From Herbaspirillum autotrophicum (GTDB lineage Bacteria; Pseudomonadota; Gammaproteobacteria; Burkholderiales; Burkholderiaceae_D): a DNA stretch of 64,000 nt. The stretch's first letter is position 1, and every line of letters starts with the position of its first letter. The notes beneath the pieces are model-generated. The model saw only the letters and a program-made list of their open reading frames with translations. It did not search any database and was not told the DNA's origin. Below are positions 17,972-27,036 of this stretch, piece after piece. The stretch covers positions 20,801 through 84,800 of the forward strand of contig NZ_LFLS01000027.1 of assembly GCF_001189915.1 (NCBI RefSeq), given 5' to 3'. The translations under genes were made by a program, and so were the position numbers.

Positions 17972-19014
17972 TACGTCTCCTCTGCATCGAGGAAGCGATC
18001 TGATTGTCTTAACTCTTCGTCCAACGAAACTATGGTATGCAAATCATCAATCCGATCACCTTGTTCCAAGATAACTGCATCTGACTCGGCTACCAATGAA
18101 AAATATCTCGAATTCATTTCTTTGTAATTCTTGTTTGTCGCCAGCATCTCTAATTCTCGAAGCAGAAATAGCGAATGTGTAGCGATGAAAATCTGGATTC
18201 CTTCTGACGCCAGGCGAACGATACTTTCAGCAAGGGTCTTGATGAGTTTGGGGTTTAGGTTTGTTTCCGGTTCGTCCCAGAACAGATAGCCTTGTTCAAG
18301 TAATACTCCTGTACTTATCAAGCGGGCCAACATTGCGAGTTTCCTCATTCCTTCTGCGACGAGCGGCATTTCCATTCGTCCCTCTCCAGTTACCTGAAGA
18401 TAAAACCGGCCGTTCGCCCCATCAACGACAACCCTGCCTCCCATCGCTTCTTCAAGTGGTTTGAGTAATCTGGCAACTTTGTTTGCACGAGGACCTTTGA
18501 TCGAAGGAGCACCAAGCAGTGAAACGGTATCGCGCCATGTTTCCTCAAACTCGATATGATAATTGTCATATAGCGGAACAAACCATGGACATAATGTGGC
18601 CAATTCACGCGTCGGAAAATAAACTGGAGACAGAGTCAAGCATTCATTCGGCGCCTGAATTACTTCAACTTGAGATTTGGCATTGGTCGCAAAGGCAATT
18701 TTGCTGTTTTTACCATCGTCTTTCATCGTCAGCGCAATTTCGCAACGATCGCGGCCTTGTTTACGCTTTACCAAACGCCCAATAGACTCTGGACGCATTA
18801 CCGCGATCAGCTTATCGGCATACGCTTTTTCGAGCGTAGATTTAGAAAAATCCTTCCCAATTTGGGCCTGTACTTTTAGCATCGAATAGATCGCTTTGAG
18901 CACATGTGATTTTCCCAAACCATTTTCTCCTACGATCACATTTATGCCGGAAGAGAACTTCCATATTGCATTTGGTACTGTTGTTAAGTTTTGAAACTGC
19001 GCCTTTTCTAACAT
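17971..19014 (-). CDS. AAA/ABC-type ATPase (OLD/RecF-like), first gene of a two-gene module
   Basis: A 347-residue SMC/ABC-like ATPase. Walker A is GENGLGKS at residues 29-36. A signature-like AEGMRKLAML lies near 220, Walker B YLFWDEPE at 243-250, and the switch histidine is in IATHS at 277-281. It ends without the Toprim domain of OLD nucleases, so the adjoining PD-(D/E)XK-like protein may supply the nuclease. AAGGA lies about 7 bases before the ATG. Local GC is low: 24 of 60 bases at 18001-18060 by hand count. Similar ATPases serve as sensors in Septu, PARIS and Gabija systems, but this pairing matches none of them exactly to my knowledge. Confidence 0.8.
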   Translation of the reverse strand: MLEKAQFQNLTTVPNAIWKFSSGINVIVGENGLGKSHVLKAIYSMLKVQAQIGKDFSKSTLEKAYADKLIAVMRPESIGRLVKRKQGRDRCEIALTMKDDGKNSKIAFATNAKSQVEVIQAPNECLTLSPVYFPTRELATLCPWFVPLYDNYHIEFEETWRDTVSLLGAPSIKGPRANKVARLLKPLEEAMGGRVVVDGANGRFYLQVTGEGRMEMPLVAEGMRKLAMLARLISTGVLLEQGYLFWDEPETNLNPKLIKTLAESIVRLASEGIQIFIATHSLFLLRELEMLATNKNYKEMNSRYFSLVAESDAVILEQGDRIDDLHTIVSLDEELRQSDRFLDAEET

Positions 19015-19457
19015 ATTGCGTCCTTATAAAGACCTTATTTTACAGTTTGCCTATGCATGAATTAGATGGGTATCAGGCGGCCTCCAACTCTGTTTTTCTA
19101 TGCCAAATCATACTGGTCAGACTAATAAATAGAAAAATAGCATCATAACCGTGCAAGTATCTCATGCACCTGACACTATGCAATAGCCAGACATTACGGA
19201 GGCTATTGTTCACGTACCATTCAGGCACACAGGCTTAGGGTAAAACATCGGAGCGAACAGAGGATTTGTGTTGACCCGCACCAAGCGTCCTGCGGCCGGC
19301 AGCAACATGTTATTGCTGCCGATACGAAATTGCGCAGGTACTCGTTGGTATTAATGAAGGGGCTGCCGAAAGGACCCAATTTCAGGAAGATATGAGGAGC
19401 TACAGATGTTTCCTGTCAAGACCAGGTCTATCATTCTGGCAATGAAGGATATTGCGT
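19015..19457. other. Gene-free stretch at the right edge of the accessory island
   Basis: No convincing gene is present in these 443 bases, and composition shifts here from AT-rich to the usual GC-rich. One hairpin pairs GGCAGCAA (19298-19305) with TTGCTGCC (19313-19320). I saw no integrase, no direct repeat that would mark an attachment site, and no tRNA gene. Confidence 0.5.
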
Positions 19458-20072
19458 TTATTTGTCGATCGACAGCATTCGTTCCACATACCGCGCAATC
19501 ACATCAATCTCCAGATTGACCTTGCTGCCGGCTGCCAGATGCTTGAGCGTGGTGACCTGAATCGTGTGCGGAATCAGGTTGATCGAGAAGCTGCAGCCGC
19601 TGGCGCTGTCTTCGACGCGGTTGACGGTCAGCGAGACGCCGTTGACCACCACCGAGCCTTTGTATGCCAGGTATTTGGCCAGTGACTTCGGCGCTTCGAC
19701 GATCAATTCCCATGATTCACCGACCGGTTCGAACTTGCGTACCGTGCCGAGGCCGTCGACGTGGCCGGAGACCAGATGGCCGCCGAGCCGTTCGGCCAGC
19801 GTCAGCGCCTTTTCCAGATTGACTTCGCCCTGTGCGTCGAGGCCGGCAGTGAGGCTGAGACTTTCACGCGAGACATCGACCGTAAAACCGTGGGCGGTCT
19901 TTTCGACCACGGTCATGCAGGCGCCATTGAGGGCAATCGAGTCACCCAGATTGACATCATGCAACGGCAAGCTGCCGGCATCGATGTTGAGACGGACACC
20001 GGCGTCGGGGCCAGCGCCAAGTGCTTGTACGGAAGTGATTTTGCCGACGGCGGCAACGATACCTGTAAACAT
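19458..20072 (-). CDS. ribE: Riboflavin synthase, alpha chain
   Basis: A 204-residue enzyme that dismutates two 6,7-dimethyl-8-ribityllumazines into riboflavin and a pyrimidine. It starts with the family signature MFTGIVAAVGKI. The internal duplication of two lumazine-binding barrels is visible (residues about 1-90 and 95-190), with LNGACMTV in the first and VNGVSLTVN in the second copy, and GHLVSGHVDG between. The gene starts 17 bases after ribD on the same strand, forming a short riboflavin operon. No FMN riboswitch was recognised upstream. Confidence 0.95.
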   Translation of the reverse strand: MFTGIVAAVGKITSVQALGAGPDAGVRLNIDAGSLPLHDVNLGDSIALNGACMTVVEKTAHGFTVDVSRESLSLTAGLDAQGEVNLEKALTLAERLGGHLVSGHVDGLGTVRKFEPVGESWELIVEAPKSLAKYLAYKGSVVVNGVSLTVNRVEDSASGCSFSINLIPHTIQVTTLKHLAAGSKVNLEIDVIARYVERMLSIDK

Positions 20073-20089
20073 GCGGATACCTGAAAAAA

Positions 20090-21196
20090 TTAAGTGAATC
20101 GTGCAAGGATACGCAAATCTGCGCCGATTTGCTTGACCTCATGAAAACGCAATTCCAGACTGCCGGCCAGATCGTCGAGGGCGGGCAGATCGAACATGTC
20201 GCGCGCGTCGCCCAGCAGGCGCGGCGCCAGATAGAGCAGCAGCTCGTCGACACAGTGTTCGCGTAACAGCGAGGCATTGAGCTTGGAGCCGGCTTCGATA
20301 TGCAATTCGTTGATTTGCCGTTTGCCGAGTTCTTGCATCACTTGCGGCAAATCGACCTTGCCATCGGCGTTGGCGGCGACGATGACTTCGGCGCCGGCCG
20401 CTTCCAGCAATGCGTGTTTCTGGCGGTCATCGCTGGCGGTGAATACCCAGGTGCCGCCGCCGCTGACCACCTTGGCTGCCGGCGACAAGGCCAGCTTGCT
20501 GTCAATCACGATGCGGCGCGGCTGGCGCGGGGTGGCAATGGCGCGCACATTGAGTTGCGGATCGTCGCCGCGTACCGTGCCGATACCGGTCAGGATGGCG
20601 CAGGCGCGGGCGCGCCAGACATGACCGTCATCGCGCGCGGCCTGGCCGGTGATCCACTGGCTCTTGCCATTGTGCAGAGCGGTCTTGCCATCCAGACTGG
20701 CGGCGCTTTTCATGCGTACCCACGGCGTGCCGCGCTGCATGCGGGTAAAGAAACCGATATTGATGGCGTGCGCCGCGTCGCGCAGCACGCCGCTGCTGAC
20801 GTCGATGCCGGCGGCCTTGAGCCGTTCCAGCCCCCGACCGGCGACCAGCGGATTGGGATCGCCGATGGCCGATACCACACGGCCGACGCCGGCCCGGATC
20901 AGTGCATCGGCACACGGCGGGGTGCGGCCGAAATGGCTGCATGGTTCGAGCGTGACGTAGACGGTGGCGCCACGCACGTCATGGCCGTTGGCTTGCGCAT
21001 CGTGCAGCGCTTCGATCTCGGCATGATTGCCGCCCGGCGGCTGCGTGAAGCCGGCGCCGATGACGCGCTGCTCCCTGACGATGACGCAACCCACGCGCGG
21101 ATTGGGGGTAGTGGTGTACATGCCGCGTTCGGCCTGTTGCAGCGCCAATGCCATGGCTTGCTGGTCGTCGGTGATCGCTGGAAATGAAATGGACAT
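20090..21196 (-). CDS. ribD: Bifunctional pyrimidine deaminase/reductase of riboflavin synthesis
   Basis: A 368-residue two-domain enzyme. The N-terminal deaminase (about 1-145) has the zinc motif GNHAEIEAL with the later TLEPCSHFGRTPPC. The C-terminal NADPH-dependent reductase (about 150-368) contains RMKSAASLDGKTA and the TGIGTVRGDDPQLNVR stretch. The ATG at 21196 was chosen because it matches the family N-terminus; an upstream in-frame start adds 12 residues without similarity. It leads ribE and follows the fimT-like pilin gene by 97 bases on the same strand. Confidence 0.95.
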   Translation of the reverse strand: MSISFPAITDDQQAMALALQQAERGMYTTTPNPRVGCVIVREQRVIGAGFTQPPGGNHAEIEALHDAQANGHDVRGATVYVTLEPCSHFGRTPPCADALIRAGVGRVVSAIGDPNPLVAGRGLERLKAAGIDVSSGVLRDAAHAINIGFFTRMQRGTPWVRMKSAASLDGKTALHNGKSQWITGQAARDDGHVWRARACAILTGIGTVRGDDPQLNVRAIATPRQPRRIVIDSKLALSPAAKVVSGGGTWVFTASDDRQKHALLEAAGAEVIVAANADGKVDLPQVMQELGKRQINELHIEAGSKLNASLLREHCVDELLLYLAPRLLGDARDMFDLPALDDLAGSLELRFHEVKQIGADLRILARFT

Positions 21197-21293
21197 ACGG
21201 TTTCTGCTCGGTTCTCGAAATGAAGCCAACACCTGAAGCGTGTGCCGGCGTGCACCGCGACGTTATCACGGATTGCGGTGTCATGTGTCGATC

Positions 21294-21857
21294 TCACTTG
21301 GCTGGTCTGGCGGACCTGGTCAGGCCGGGCGGCAGGCTGCAGCCGGGATCGACGCCGGGGCGGCAACTGCGCACGCGACCGATGAGATTGACGGCGATCA
21401 GGCGTTGCTGCTCCGCTTCCTCGAATAACCAGCTGCCGGCAGTGTTGGTGCCGGTGCTTTGATACGCAATGATGGCGGCGCGCACGGTGGTGGTGATGGC
21501 GAGTGAATCCGGCAGTGAAGCATGCTCGGTGATCAATATGTCCCCGGCTTGAAAATCGCTGTCGGTATTGTTGTCATGCTTGACGAAGATGCGCCAGCCG
21601 CTGCGCCAGTCTTTGCCGTTGCGGGGCGCCAGATTGGTGCGGACGCCGCGCATGATGGCGGTAGAGCGGGTCAGATTGATGGCTTGCAGAAAGGCGGCGC
21701 TGGCGCTGTTGACGCGCTGGATCGCAAGAAACCGCTGGAAGTTGGGTACCGCCATGCCGATGAAGAGCGCGGCGATGGTCAGTACCGCCATCAGCTCCGG
21801 CAACGTGAAACCACGGGCCGGAAATGCTGGTGGCGGGATTGATCGGCAGCCAGTCAT
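21294..21857 (-). CDS. fimT: Type IV minor pilin, FimT/GspH-type
   Basis: A 187-residue pseudopilin. The prepilin cleavage motif is ARG-FTLPELMAVLTIAALFIG, with a leader of about 15 residues before the Gly-Phe bond and the conserved Glu at position 5 of the mature protein. The C-terminal domain is GspH/FimT-like. The ATG at 21857 with GGAG 8 bases upstream is preferred over a TTG at 21881. It is the last gene of the minor-pilin operon, 24 bases after pilE, whereas in Pseudomonas fimU/fimT precede pilV. Its job would be in pilus assembly priming. Confidence 0.8.
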   Translation of the reverse strand: MTGCRSIPPPAFPARGFTLPELMAVLTIAALFIGMAVPNFQRFLAIQRVNSASAAFLQAINLTRSTAIMRGVRTNLAPRNGKDWRSGWRIFVKHDNNTDSDFQAGDILITEHASLPDSLAITTTVRAAIIAYQSTGTNTAGSWLFEEAEQQRLIAVNLIGRVRSCRPGVDPGCSLPPGLTRSARPAK

Positions 21858-21881
21858 GGGAATCTCCGTTTGTGTGATCAA

Positions 21882-22337
21882 TTAACGGCATGCCGCGGGG
21901 ATGGCATCGCCACCAGTGGCGGCGGCAGTCCGGCGTCCCCGGCTGTCGAGCGTGAGGGTGCCGCAGACGGGATCGGCGAAACCGTTGGGTACCGCTTGCA
22001 GCCGGATGCATTGCTGCAGGCCGGGCGGATCGCAATCGACGCCGCTGACGTGATACGCGCTGCGGGCCGGATCGTTGCCGGAAAACCATTTGAATCCGGT
22101 TTCGTTGCTGTTGCCGGCAAACAGGCGGTAGCGGTTGTTCAGTGAGAAATGCCGCTCTTGCTGCAACATCACCTGCAATAAGGCGGCATGGCCTTCAGCG
22201 CGTTTGGCGTGCAACAGGCGGGACTGGTAGGCCGGATAGGCCAGCGCCAGCAGAAGACTGAGAACGCTGATGACGATCATCAGTTCGATCAAGGTAAAAC
22301 CGCGTTGTGCTGATACGGGCATCGGGTCTGGTTTCAT
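21882..22337 (-). CDS. pilE: Type IV minor pilin PilE
   Basis: A 151-residue pilin with the prepilin motif QRG-FTLIELMIVISVLSLLLALAYPAYQ at the N-terminus. This is followed by the helix rich in Arg, Lys and Gln and a globular domain with cysteine pairs, including CDPPGLQQC. It would be processed by PilD and used in the pilus-initiation complex. Its ATG overlaps the pilY1 TGA (ATGA), so translation is coupled. PilE is the usual partner after pilY1 in such operons. Confidence 0.88.
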   Translation of the reverse strand: MKPDPMPVSAQRGFTLIELMIVISVLSLLLALAYPAYQSRLLHAKRAEGHAALLQVMLQQERHFSLNNRYRLFAGNSNETGFKWFSGNDPARSAYHVSGVDCDPPGLQQCIRLQAVPNGFADPVCGTLTLDSRGRRTAAATGGDAIPAACR

Positions 22338-24862
22338 CGTCTGCTTTTGCCGGTGCCTGAGCCGATAGCGGCATCACGGCGCAGGTCACGCCAGGCGGGA
22401 ATTTCTTTCCAGCCCCAGCTTTTTCCGGTGCGCGTGATGTTGATTTGATGGAGTATTTTTGCTGCCGGCTTACCTTTGTCGCTGGCGGCAGCCGCCAGAA
22501 TGTTGACTGCGCCCGCACTGTCACCGTCACCGTCACTGCCGCTGGCATGGGCAATCGGCATTCCCAGCAATCCATGCGGATGGCGGGTTCCGGTGCTCTC
22601 GCTATTGATGCCGGTCAGTGCGTTGACGCGATAGCTGCGGCTGGTCAATGGCTGGCAGGAAGTGGCGCCGGCGGACAAGGAGTTGAATACCAACTGCTGC
22701 TGCACCACCAGCGGATCATAGATGACCCGCTCGCCGCTGTGCCCGGCATCGGGAAAGTCGATATACCAGCCCAGCCGGAGGTCATTTTCGTATGCCAGTG
22801 GTGCGCCCGTGATCATGAAGCCGTCGTCGCTGTCGGGCGTCAGCGTGCGCGCCTGCAGGTCAGCCCGGGTGCGATTGTAATCGCCGCTCAGATCGCGTAC
22901 TGCATAAAATGACTGCGGTTGGAATGTCGTCGGATTCAGGTCGCTGTTGCTGACCAGCTTGCCGGTGCCGAACAGCACCAGAAAGCCACCATGCGGCGCA
23001 TGCAGGACTTGTGGGCGGGTGGTGATGGCTTGCGGACGGCCGCTGCCATCTCTGCTCAGAAACAGACGAGTGGGAACGACCTCCGATAATTGCGCTGCGC
23101 TGTCGACCGTTGAAAATGTGAAGCGCCACATATTGCCGAGCAAATCGCCGGTGTAGAGAGTGTCAACGCTGCCATCCGCAGCCAGTACCAGACCCGGTGT
23201 GGCCAGCGCATTGCCATAGCCGGCCGGGGTCGTGACGGTCTTCAGTTTGAAGTAATTGACCCCCGGCGTCCAGTGCGTGACCGGCTGGTCGAGCGCCAGC
23301 AGAAACAGGATGCCGGCTCCGCTGGCGTCGTCCGGATAGACATTGCGCGGGCCGGTAGCGAGAATGGCGAAATGCCGCATGTCCGGTTTGCCGGCAGTGC
23401 CCAGATTGAATCTGGCGATCACCGGCGTACTGGTGAGGTGGCCCATGTCGGCATCGTCCCGGTTGCTGAATTCCCATAACACGCCGCGCCTGGAAAATGT
23501 GCCGGGATCGGAGATGTCGAGCGCTACCGCACCCTGCGCACCGCCGCCGAGACCGGCGACCAGCACGGTGCGCCAGGCGGTGCCGCCGGCCACCGGCACG
23601 TCTGCGGTGGTCAGCGCACCGTCGACATAGGCCCGGTGCGAATAGCGCGGTGCGGTCAGTGCCCGCAGTTTGTTGATCAGCATTTGCGGGATATAGGAAA
23701 ACAGTTCGGCGCCGCTTTTGGCATCGAATGCGTGCAGCATGCCATCGTTGGCACCGACATAGATTGCCGGCGGGCGCGAGCGCAGAGCGGCTGGCAGCAA
23801 TGCGGATGGCGGCCCGACATACAGGACGCTGCTGTTGACGATATCGCCGAGCAGATTGTTGCGCGGACGGAAGTTGTTGAAGCCGGATTCGCGTGCGCGT
23901 TCGCCGCGCAGATAGGCAATGCGATCGATGCTGCTGAAATCGGGATGGCCGCCAACAGGGGTGGCGGCAAACAAATTGGCTTGTGCCGGCGTCAGTGTTT
24001 GATAGAGGAACTCTGTGGTTTGCGTTGCCGGATCCGCGCCGCGTACCGCGGTGTAAATGCGGCGCTGATTGTGCGCGCTGTTGATATGGCTGGCCGCGTC
24101 CCAGTCGCTGGCCTGATTGATGCGGAGATTGCCCGCAGCATCGGTGTGCAGTTGGCTGCGGGTCAGGCTGCCGCTCCACCAACGGCTTTCGAATCCGGCC
24201 TGATACAGTGCGCCGCCGCCGCTGGCGATGCCGCGCGGCGCGATACCGTTCGGCGTCGCGGGCTGACCGGGCAACAAGGGCATGCATTCGACAAAGCTGA
24301 TGGTGCGCAATCCGGTGAGGGTATACGAATAGTTGCCGGTAATGCTGAGCGCGCGTTCACCATCGAGACGAAACAGATTGAACTCGTCAATACTGCTGAC
24401 CGGCAAGGCAGCGCGAAACGGCCGTTTGCGCAGCAGGATGCGGAAGCTGAGGGTAACATTCTGCTGCCCCGCAGCGGCTCGGAACCGGTGTTTGCTGTCG
24501 ATTCTGGTCGTGCCCCAGTATTCGGTATCGGCATAGAGAATGCCGAATTCCATGCCTTCCAGCCGGTCATTATGCGCTCCCGGATCAGGATAGAGATAGA
24601 GGGTTTCGTCGGCGCTGCCGCCGATTTCGTTGTCGCACCGGAGATGGATTGTTTGCTCGGCAGAGGTCCAGGTGTTGAGGTAGTCGGGGGTATTGCGGGC
24701 CACTCTCAGGGCGTCGCCGATGGCATGGCGCACATTGATGGCGTTGCTGTCGCGGTCGCGGCAATTCAACGCCATGACCGCTGATGACATCAGCGATGCG
24801 GTGATCAGCATCGTCAGTATTGTGAGTCTTGGCCAGAATTGGTCGGGAATGAATGCAGGCAT
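22334..24862 (-). CDS. pilY1: Type IV pilus tip protein PilY1
   Basis: An 842-residue pilus tip adhesin and biogenesis factor. A signal peptide spans about residues 1-31. The C-terminal half is the PilC/PilY1 beta-propeller, with YVGANDGMLHAFDAKSGAEL and VLVAGLGGGAQGAVALD. YTGDLLGNMWRF lies in a later blade. Many PilY1 proteins exceed 1000 residues, so this one is short, with a reduced N-terminal region and no obvious von Willebrand A domain. The ATG at 24862 lies 7 bases after pilX and opens the signal peptide; the longer frame is not supported. It sits in the pilV-W-X-Y1-E operon. Confidence 0.9.
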   Translation of the reverse strand: MPAFIPDQFWPRLTILTMLITASLMSSAVMALNCRDRDSNAINVRHAIGDALRVARNTPDYLNTWTSAEQTIHLRCDNEIGGSADETLYLYPDPGAHNDRLEGMEFGILYADTEYWGTTRIDSKHRFRAAAGQQNVTLSFRILLRKRPFRAALPVSSIDEFNLFRLDGERALSITGNYSYTLTGLRTISFVECMPLLPGQPATPNGIAPRGIASGGGALYQAGFESRWWSGSLTRSQLHTDAAGNLRINQASDWDAASHINSAHNQRRIYTAVRGADPATQTTEFLYQTLTPAQANLFAATPVGGHPDFSSIDRIAYLRGERARESGFNNFRPRNNLLGDIVNSSVLYVGPPSALLPAALRSRPPAIYVGANDGMLHAFDAKSGAELFSYIPQMLINKLRALTAPRYSHRAYVDGALTTADVPVAGGTAWRTVLVAGLGGGAQGAVALDISDPGTFSRRGVLWEFSNRDDADMGHLTSTPVIARFNLGTAGKPDMRHFAILATGPRNVYPDDASGAGILFLLALDQPVTHWTPGVNYFKLKTVTTPAGYGNALATPGLVLAADGSVDTLYTGDLLGNMWRFTFSTVDSAAQLSEVVPTRLFLSRDGSGRPQAITTRPQVLHAPHGGFLVLFGTGKLVSNSDLNPTTFQPQSFYAVRDLSGDYNRTRADLQARTLTPDSDDGFMITGAPLAYENDLRLGWYIDFPDAGHSGERVIYDPLVVQQQLVFNSLSAGATSCQPLTSRSYRVNALTGINSESTGTRHPHGLLGMPIAHASGSDGDGDSAGAVNILAAAASDKGKPAAKILHQINITRTGKSWGWKEIPAWRDLRRDAAIGSGTGKSRR

Positions 24863-24869
24863 GACGCGC

Positions 24870-25463
24870 TTATTCCTTTTGCACAATTTTTTCGAGCAGA
24901 ACGTGTGCCGTGGCACGCTGATTGAAACCGATTGCGGTGATGCGGTAACGCAGTGAAAGATGATCGGTGGTGGTGCCGGCAACCGGTGTCACGTTGCGCA
25001 TCAGCTCAATCAGATAGCGCGGCGGCGGTGTGGCAGGGGTGCCGTTTTCTGCCGCATAATGATTGCCGGTGAAGTGGCCATAAGGTACGCCGGCCCCGGT
25101 GACCTGTGATAGATCCATGTCTTGCCATATCATCCGGCCCGGTGTTGCAAGGCATAAGCCCAGGGTTTCGCCGCCGCCGCAGCCCGGCTCAGCGGGAAAA
25201 GCCTGCATGTTTTGTGGTGTAAACAGCGACGCGCGGCGCGAACGCCGGATATCGTCTTCGGCATCCGATAAAGCGGCTTCGGCGGCCTGAAAAGCGTGTG
25301 CCCGATCTTGCGCATTGCGCAGCATTTTTTCGCCGAGCAAGATACTGTTGGCAGCACCACCGCTCAACAGCAGCAATACCGACAGCGTCAGCAATACCAG
25401 CAACAGCGCCGCGCCGTGTTGTCCGGTCGCGGCAGCGGCAGGCGGCTGTGCCATCGCATTCAT
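24870..25463 (-). CDS. pilX: Type IV pilus assembly protein PilX
   Basis: A 197-residue minor pilin-like protein. The N-terminus has the PilX form, QHGAALLLVLLTLSVLLLL, in which the usual Phe-Thr-Leu start is replaced by a very hydrophobic run, and then an amphipathic helix (AFQAAEAALSDAED). The ATG at 25463 overlaps the pilW TGA (ATGA), which fixes it against the longer frame and against the internal ATG at 25454. It would join PilV, PilW and PilE in the priming complex that carries PilY1. Confidence 0.85.
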   Translation of the reverse strand: MNAMAQPPAAAATGQHGAALLLVLLTLSVLLLLSGGAANSILLGEKMLRNAQDRAHAFQAAEAALSDAEDDIRRSRRASLFTPQNMQAFPAEPGCGGGETLGLCLATPGRMIWQDMDLSQVTGAGVPYGHFTGNHYAAENGTPATPPPRYLIELMRNVTPVAGTTTDHLSLRYRITAIGFNQRATAHVLLEKIVQKE

Positions 25464-26326
25464 GATGGCGGCTGGCGCAGCCAGACAGTAGTGTTGAATA
25501 CCTTGCGGATGTAGCCGCGACTGGCGACATCCGGCTCGAACCTGACGCCGGGATCGGCAGCCTCGCGCAAGGCGCTGTAAGCCGGACCGAACAAGTGATA
25601 GACGCTGGCCGCACGGGAACCGATATGATCGATATTGCTGGTGCGTACCAGAATGGCGATGCGCACTGCGACCACTTGCCGCCATTGGGTGTCGCTCATG
25701 GCGGCAGCGTTCAGCAACTGATCGGGAACGCCGTCGCCATTGCTGTCGATGGCATACAGAAATTGCAGCACCTCGATGCCCGGCACCAGGTCAGCGACTG
25801 GCCGATATCCCGGCCGGCCATCATATTGGCAAGACAATTCCGGCTTGCCATCATTTCCGCGTGCAAGATAAAAATTGCTGATGCTTCGGGTGACGGCGTT
25901 GATGGTGCCACTGCCACAATTGCGGACGGTGCCGTCGGCGGGAGTGCCGGAGCCGATCTGCACGACCGAAATAAGGTCGCTGTGATTGACATCGGGACGG
26001 GAAGTCAGGCCGCTGCTGAAACGGACGTTGTCGTCACCTTCGATCGCTGGCCGCAACCTGGTGCCAGCCGTCAGCGGCAGGCTGCCGCCGGCGTTGGCCT
26101 GACGGATGACGCGCGCCATCAGTTCGAATGCCATCCGGCTGGCTTCTTGCATCCGTACCGATTCCTCGATGTGCTGATTGGCATGACGCGCCATCAAAAA
26201 CAAGGCGCAGCAAGTGAGTGCGACGGCGCTGCCGAGCGTCATGGCCACCATCATTTCGATCAATGTCAGACCGCATTGCACGCGCTTGAGGCGTGGCGGC
26301 GGAAAGCGCGGAAACGGGCAAGTCAT
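25460..26326 (-). CDS. pilW: Type IV pilus assembly protein PilW
   Basis: A 288-residue minor pilin. The prepilin motif is CGLTLIEMMVAMTLGSAVAL around residue 20, with Glu at mature position 5. The long globular part includes DSNGDGVPD, which resembles a calcium-binding Asp/Asn loop, and a C-terminal PilW-type domain. The ATG at 26326 overlaps the pilV TGA. It is expected to form the pilus-tip initiation complex with PilV, PilX, PilE and PilY1. Confidence 0.87.
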   Translation of the reverse strand: MTCPFPRFPPPRLKRVQCGLTLIEMMVAMTLGSAVALTCCALFLMARHANQHIEESVRMQEASRMAFELMARVIRQANAGGSLPLTAGTRLRPAIEGDDNVRFSSGLTSRPDVNHSDLISVVQIGSGTPADGTVRNCGSGTINAVTRSISNFYLARGNDGKPELSCQYDGRPGYRPVADLVPGIEVLQFLYAIDSNGDGVPDQLLNAAAMSDTQWRQVVAVRIAILVRTSNIDHIGSRAASVYHLFGPAYSALREAADPGVRFEPDVASRGYIRKVFNTTVWLRQPPS

Positions 26327-26844
26327 GTGCCTCCCGGCATCACATGCAGAACCAGTTGCGGTGGTGCAGTGGCACTGGCACCGGCGCTGCGCCAGCCGAT
26401 CTTGATGGCCATGGTGCGGCTGTTGTCGCTGGCAGTGCAGTCCCATTCCCGGGTGGCTTGCGGCGTATCGTCAACGCACACGACCGCGCTTGCTTCGGGA
26501 AATGCCTGTTGCAGACGTTCCTGCCATTCGCCGATGCTGAACGCGGCAAATTCCTGCGGTGTGCAGACTGCGGTATAGCACTGTTTGGGGGCAGGCACGC
26601 TGCCGCCAGCGGCGTTGAAGGTAAACCGATAGGGATTGGGTTGACCGCTGCGCGGCGGATTGGCGCGCATGATGTCGGCCAGCTCGGTTGCCATGATGAG
26701 GGCTTCGGACTGGTAGGCGCTGTGCCGGATGCTGCGCATGCCGTGCAGTTGCAGCGTCAGCAGAGCAATGATGCCGATGGCCAGAATCACCATGGCAATC
26801 AGCACTTCGAATAGCGTAAAGCCTGAATTCTTGCTGCCGCTCAC
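26323..26844 (-). CDS. pilV: Type IV pilus modification/assembly protein PilV
   Basis: A 173-residue minor pilin and the first gene of the operon. The very short leader ends in the cleavage motif SG-FTLFEVLIAMVILAIGI, and the middle contains the PilV-type helix with MATELADIMRANP. The start is a GTG at 26844 with GGGAG 5 bases upstream. The 190-base region before it is AT-rich, but I could not define a promoter with confidence. Its stop overlaps the pilW start. Confidence 0.87.
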   Translation of the reverse strand: MSGSKNSGFTLFEVLIAMVILAIGIIALLTLQLHGMRSIRHSAYQSEALIMATELADIMRANPPRSGQPNPYRFTFNAAGGSVPAPKQCYTAVCTPQEFAAFSIGEWQERLQQAFPEASAVVCVDDTPQATREWDCTASDNSRTMAIKIGWRSAGASATAPPQLVLHVMPGGT

Positions 26845-27036
26845 GTCGTCTCCCGTACCGGAATATGTCGGTCGGGAAATATCTTACTGTTAAAAAATTA
26901 TCTTAAAAGCAAGATTAGCGAGGCGTAAGCAGGGCGACTTTGCGATTCTTAACTACTTTTTGTAATCGTTATTCTTGCTTAAATGACAATCTGATATGAG
27001 CGCAGGATAACGGGTCTGTGCATCGGCGTTCGCCGG

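Noticed and set aside
17453..19014. Direct assignment of the ATPase pair to Septu, PARIS or Gabija
   Set aside because: The partner lacks HNH, Toprim or helicase features and instead shows a PD-(D/E)XK-like core, so naming it as any of these would overstate the evidence.
21197..21293. FMN riboswitch in front of ribD
   Set aside because: The gap is too short and no RFN-type sequence boxes are visible.
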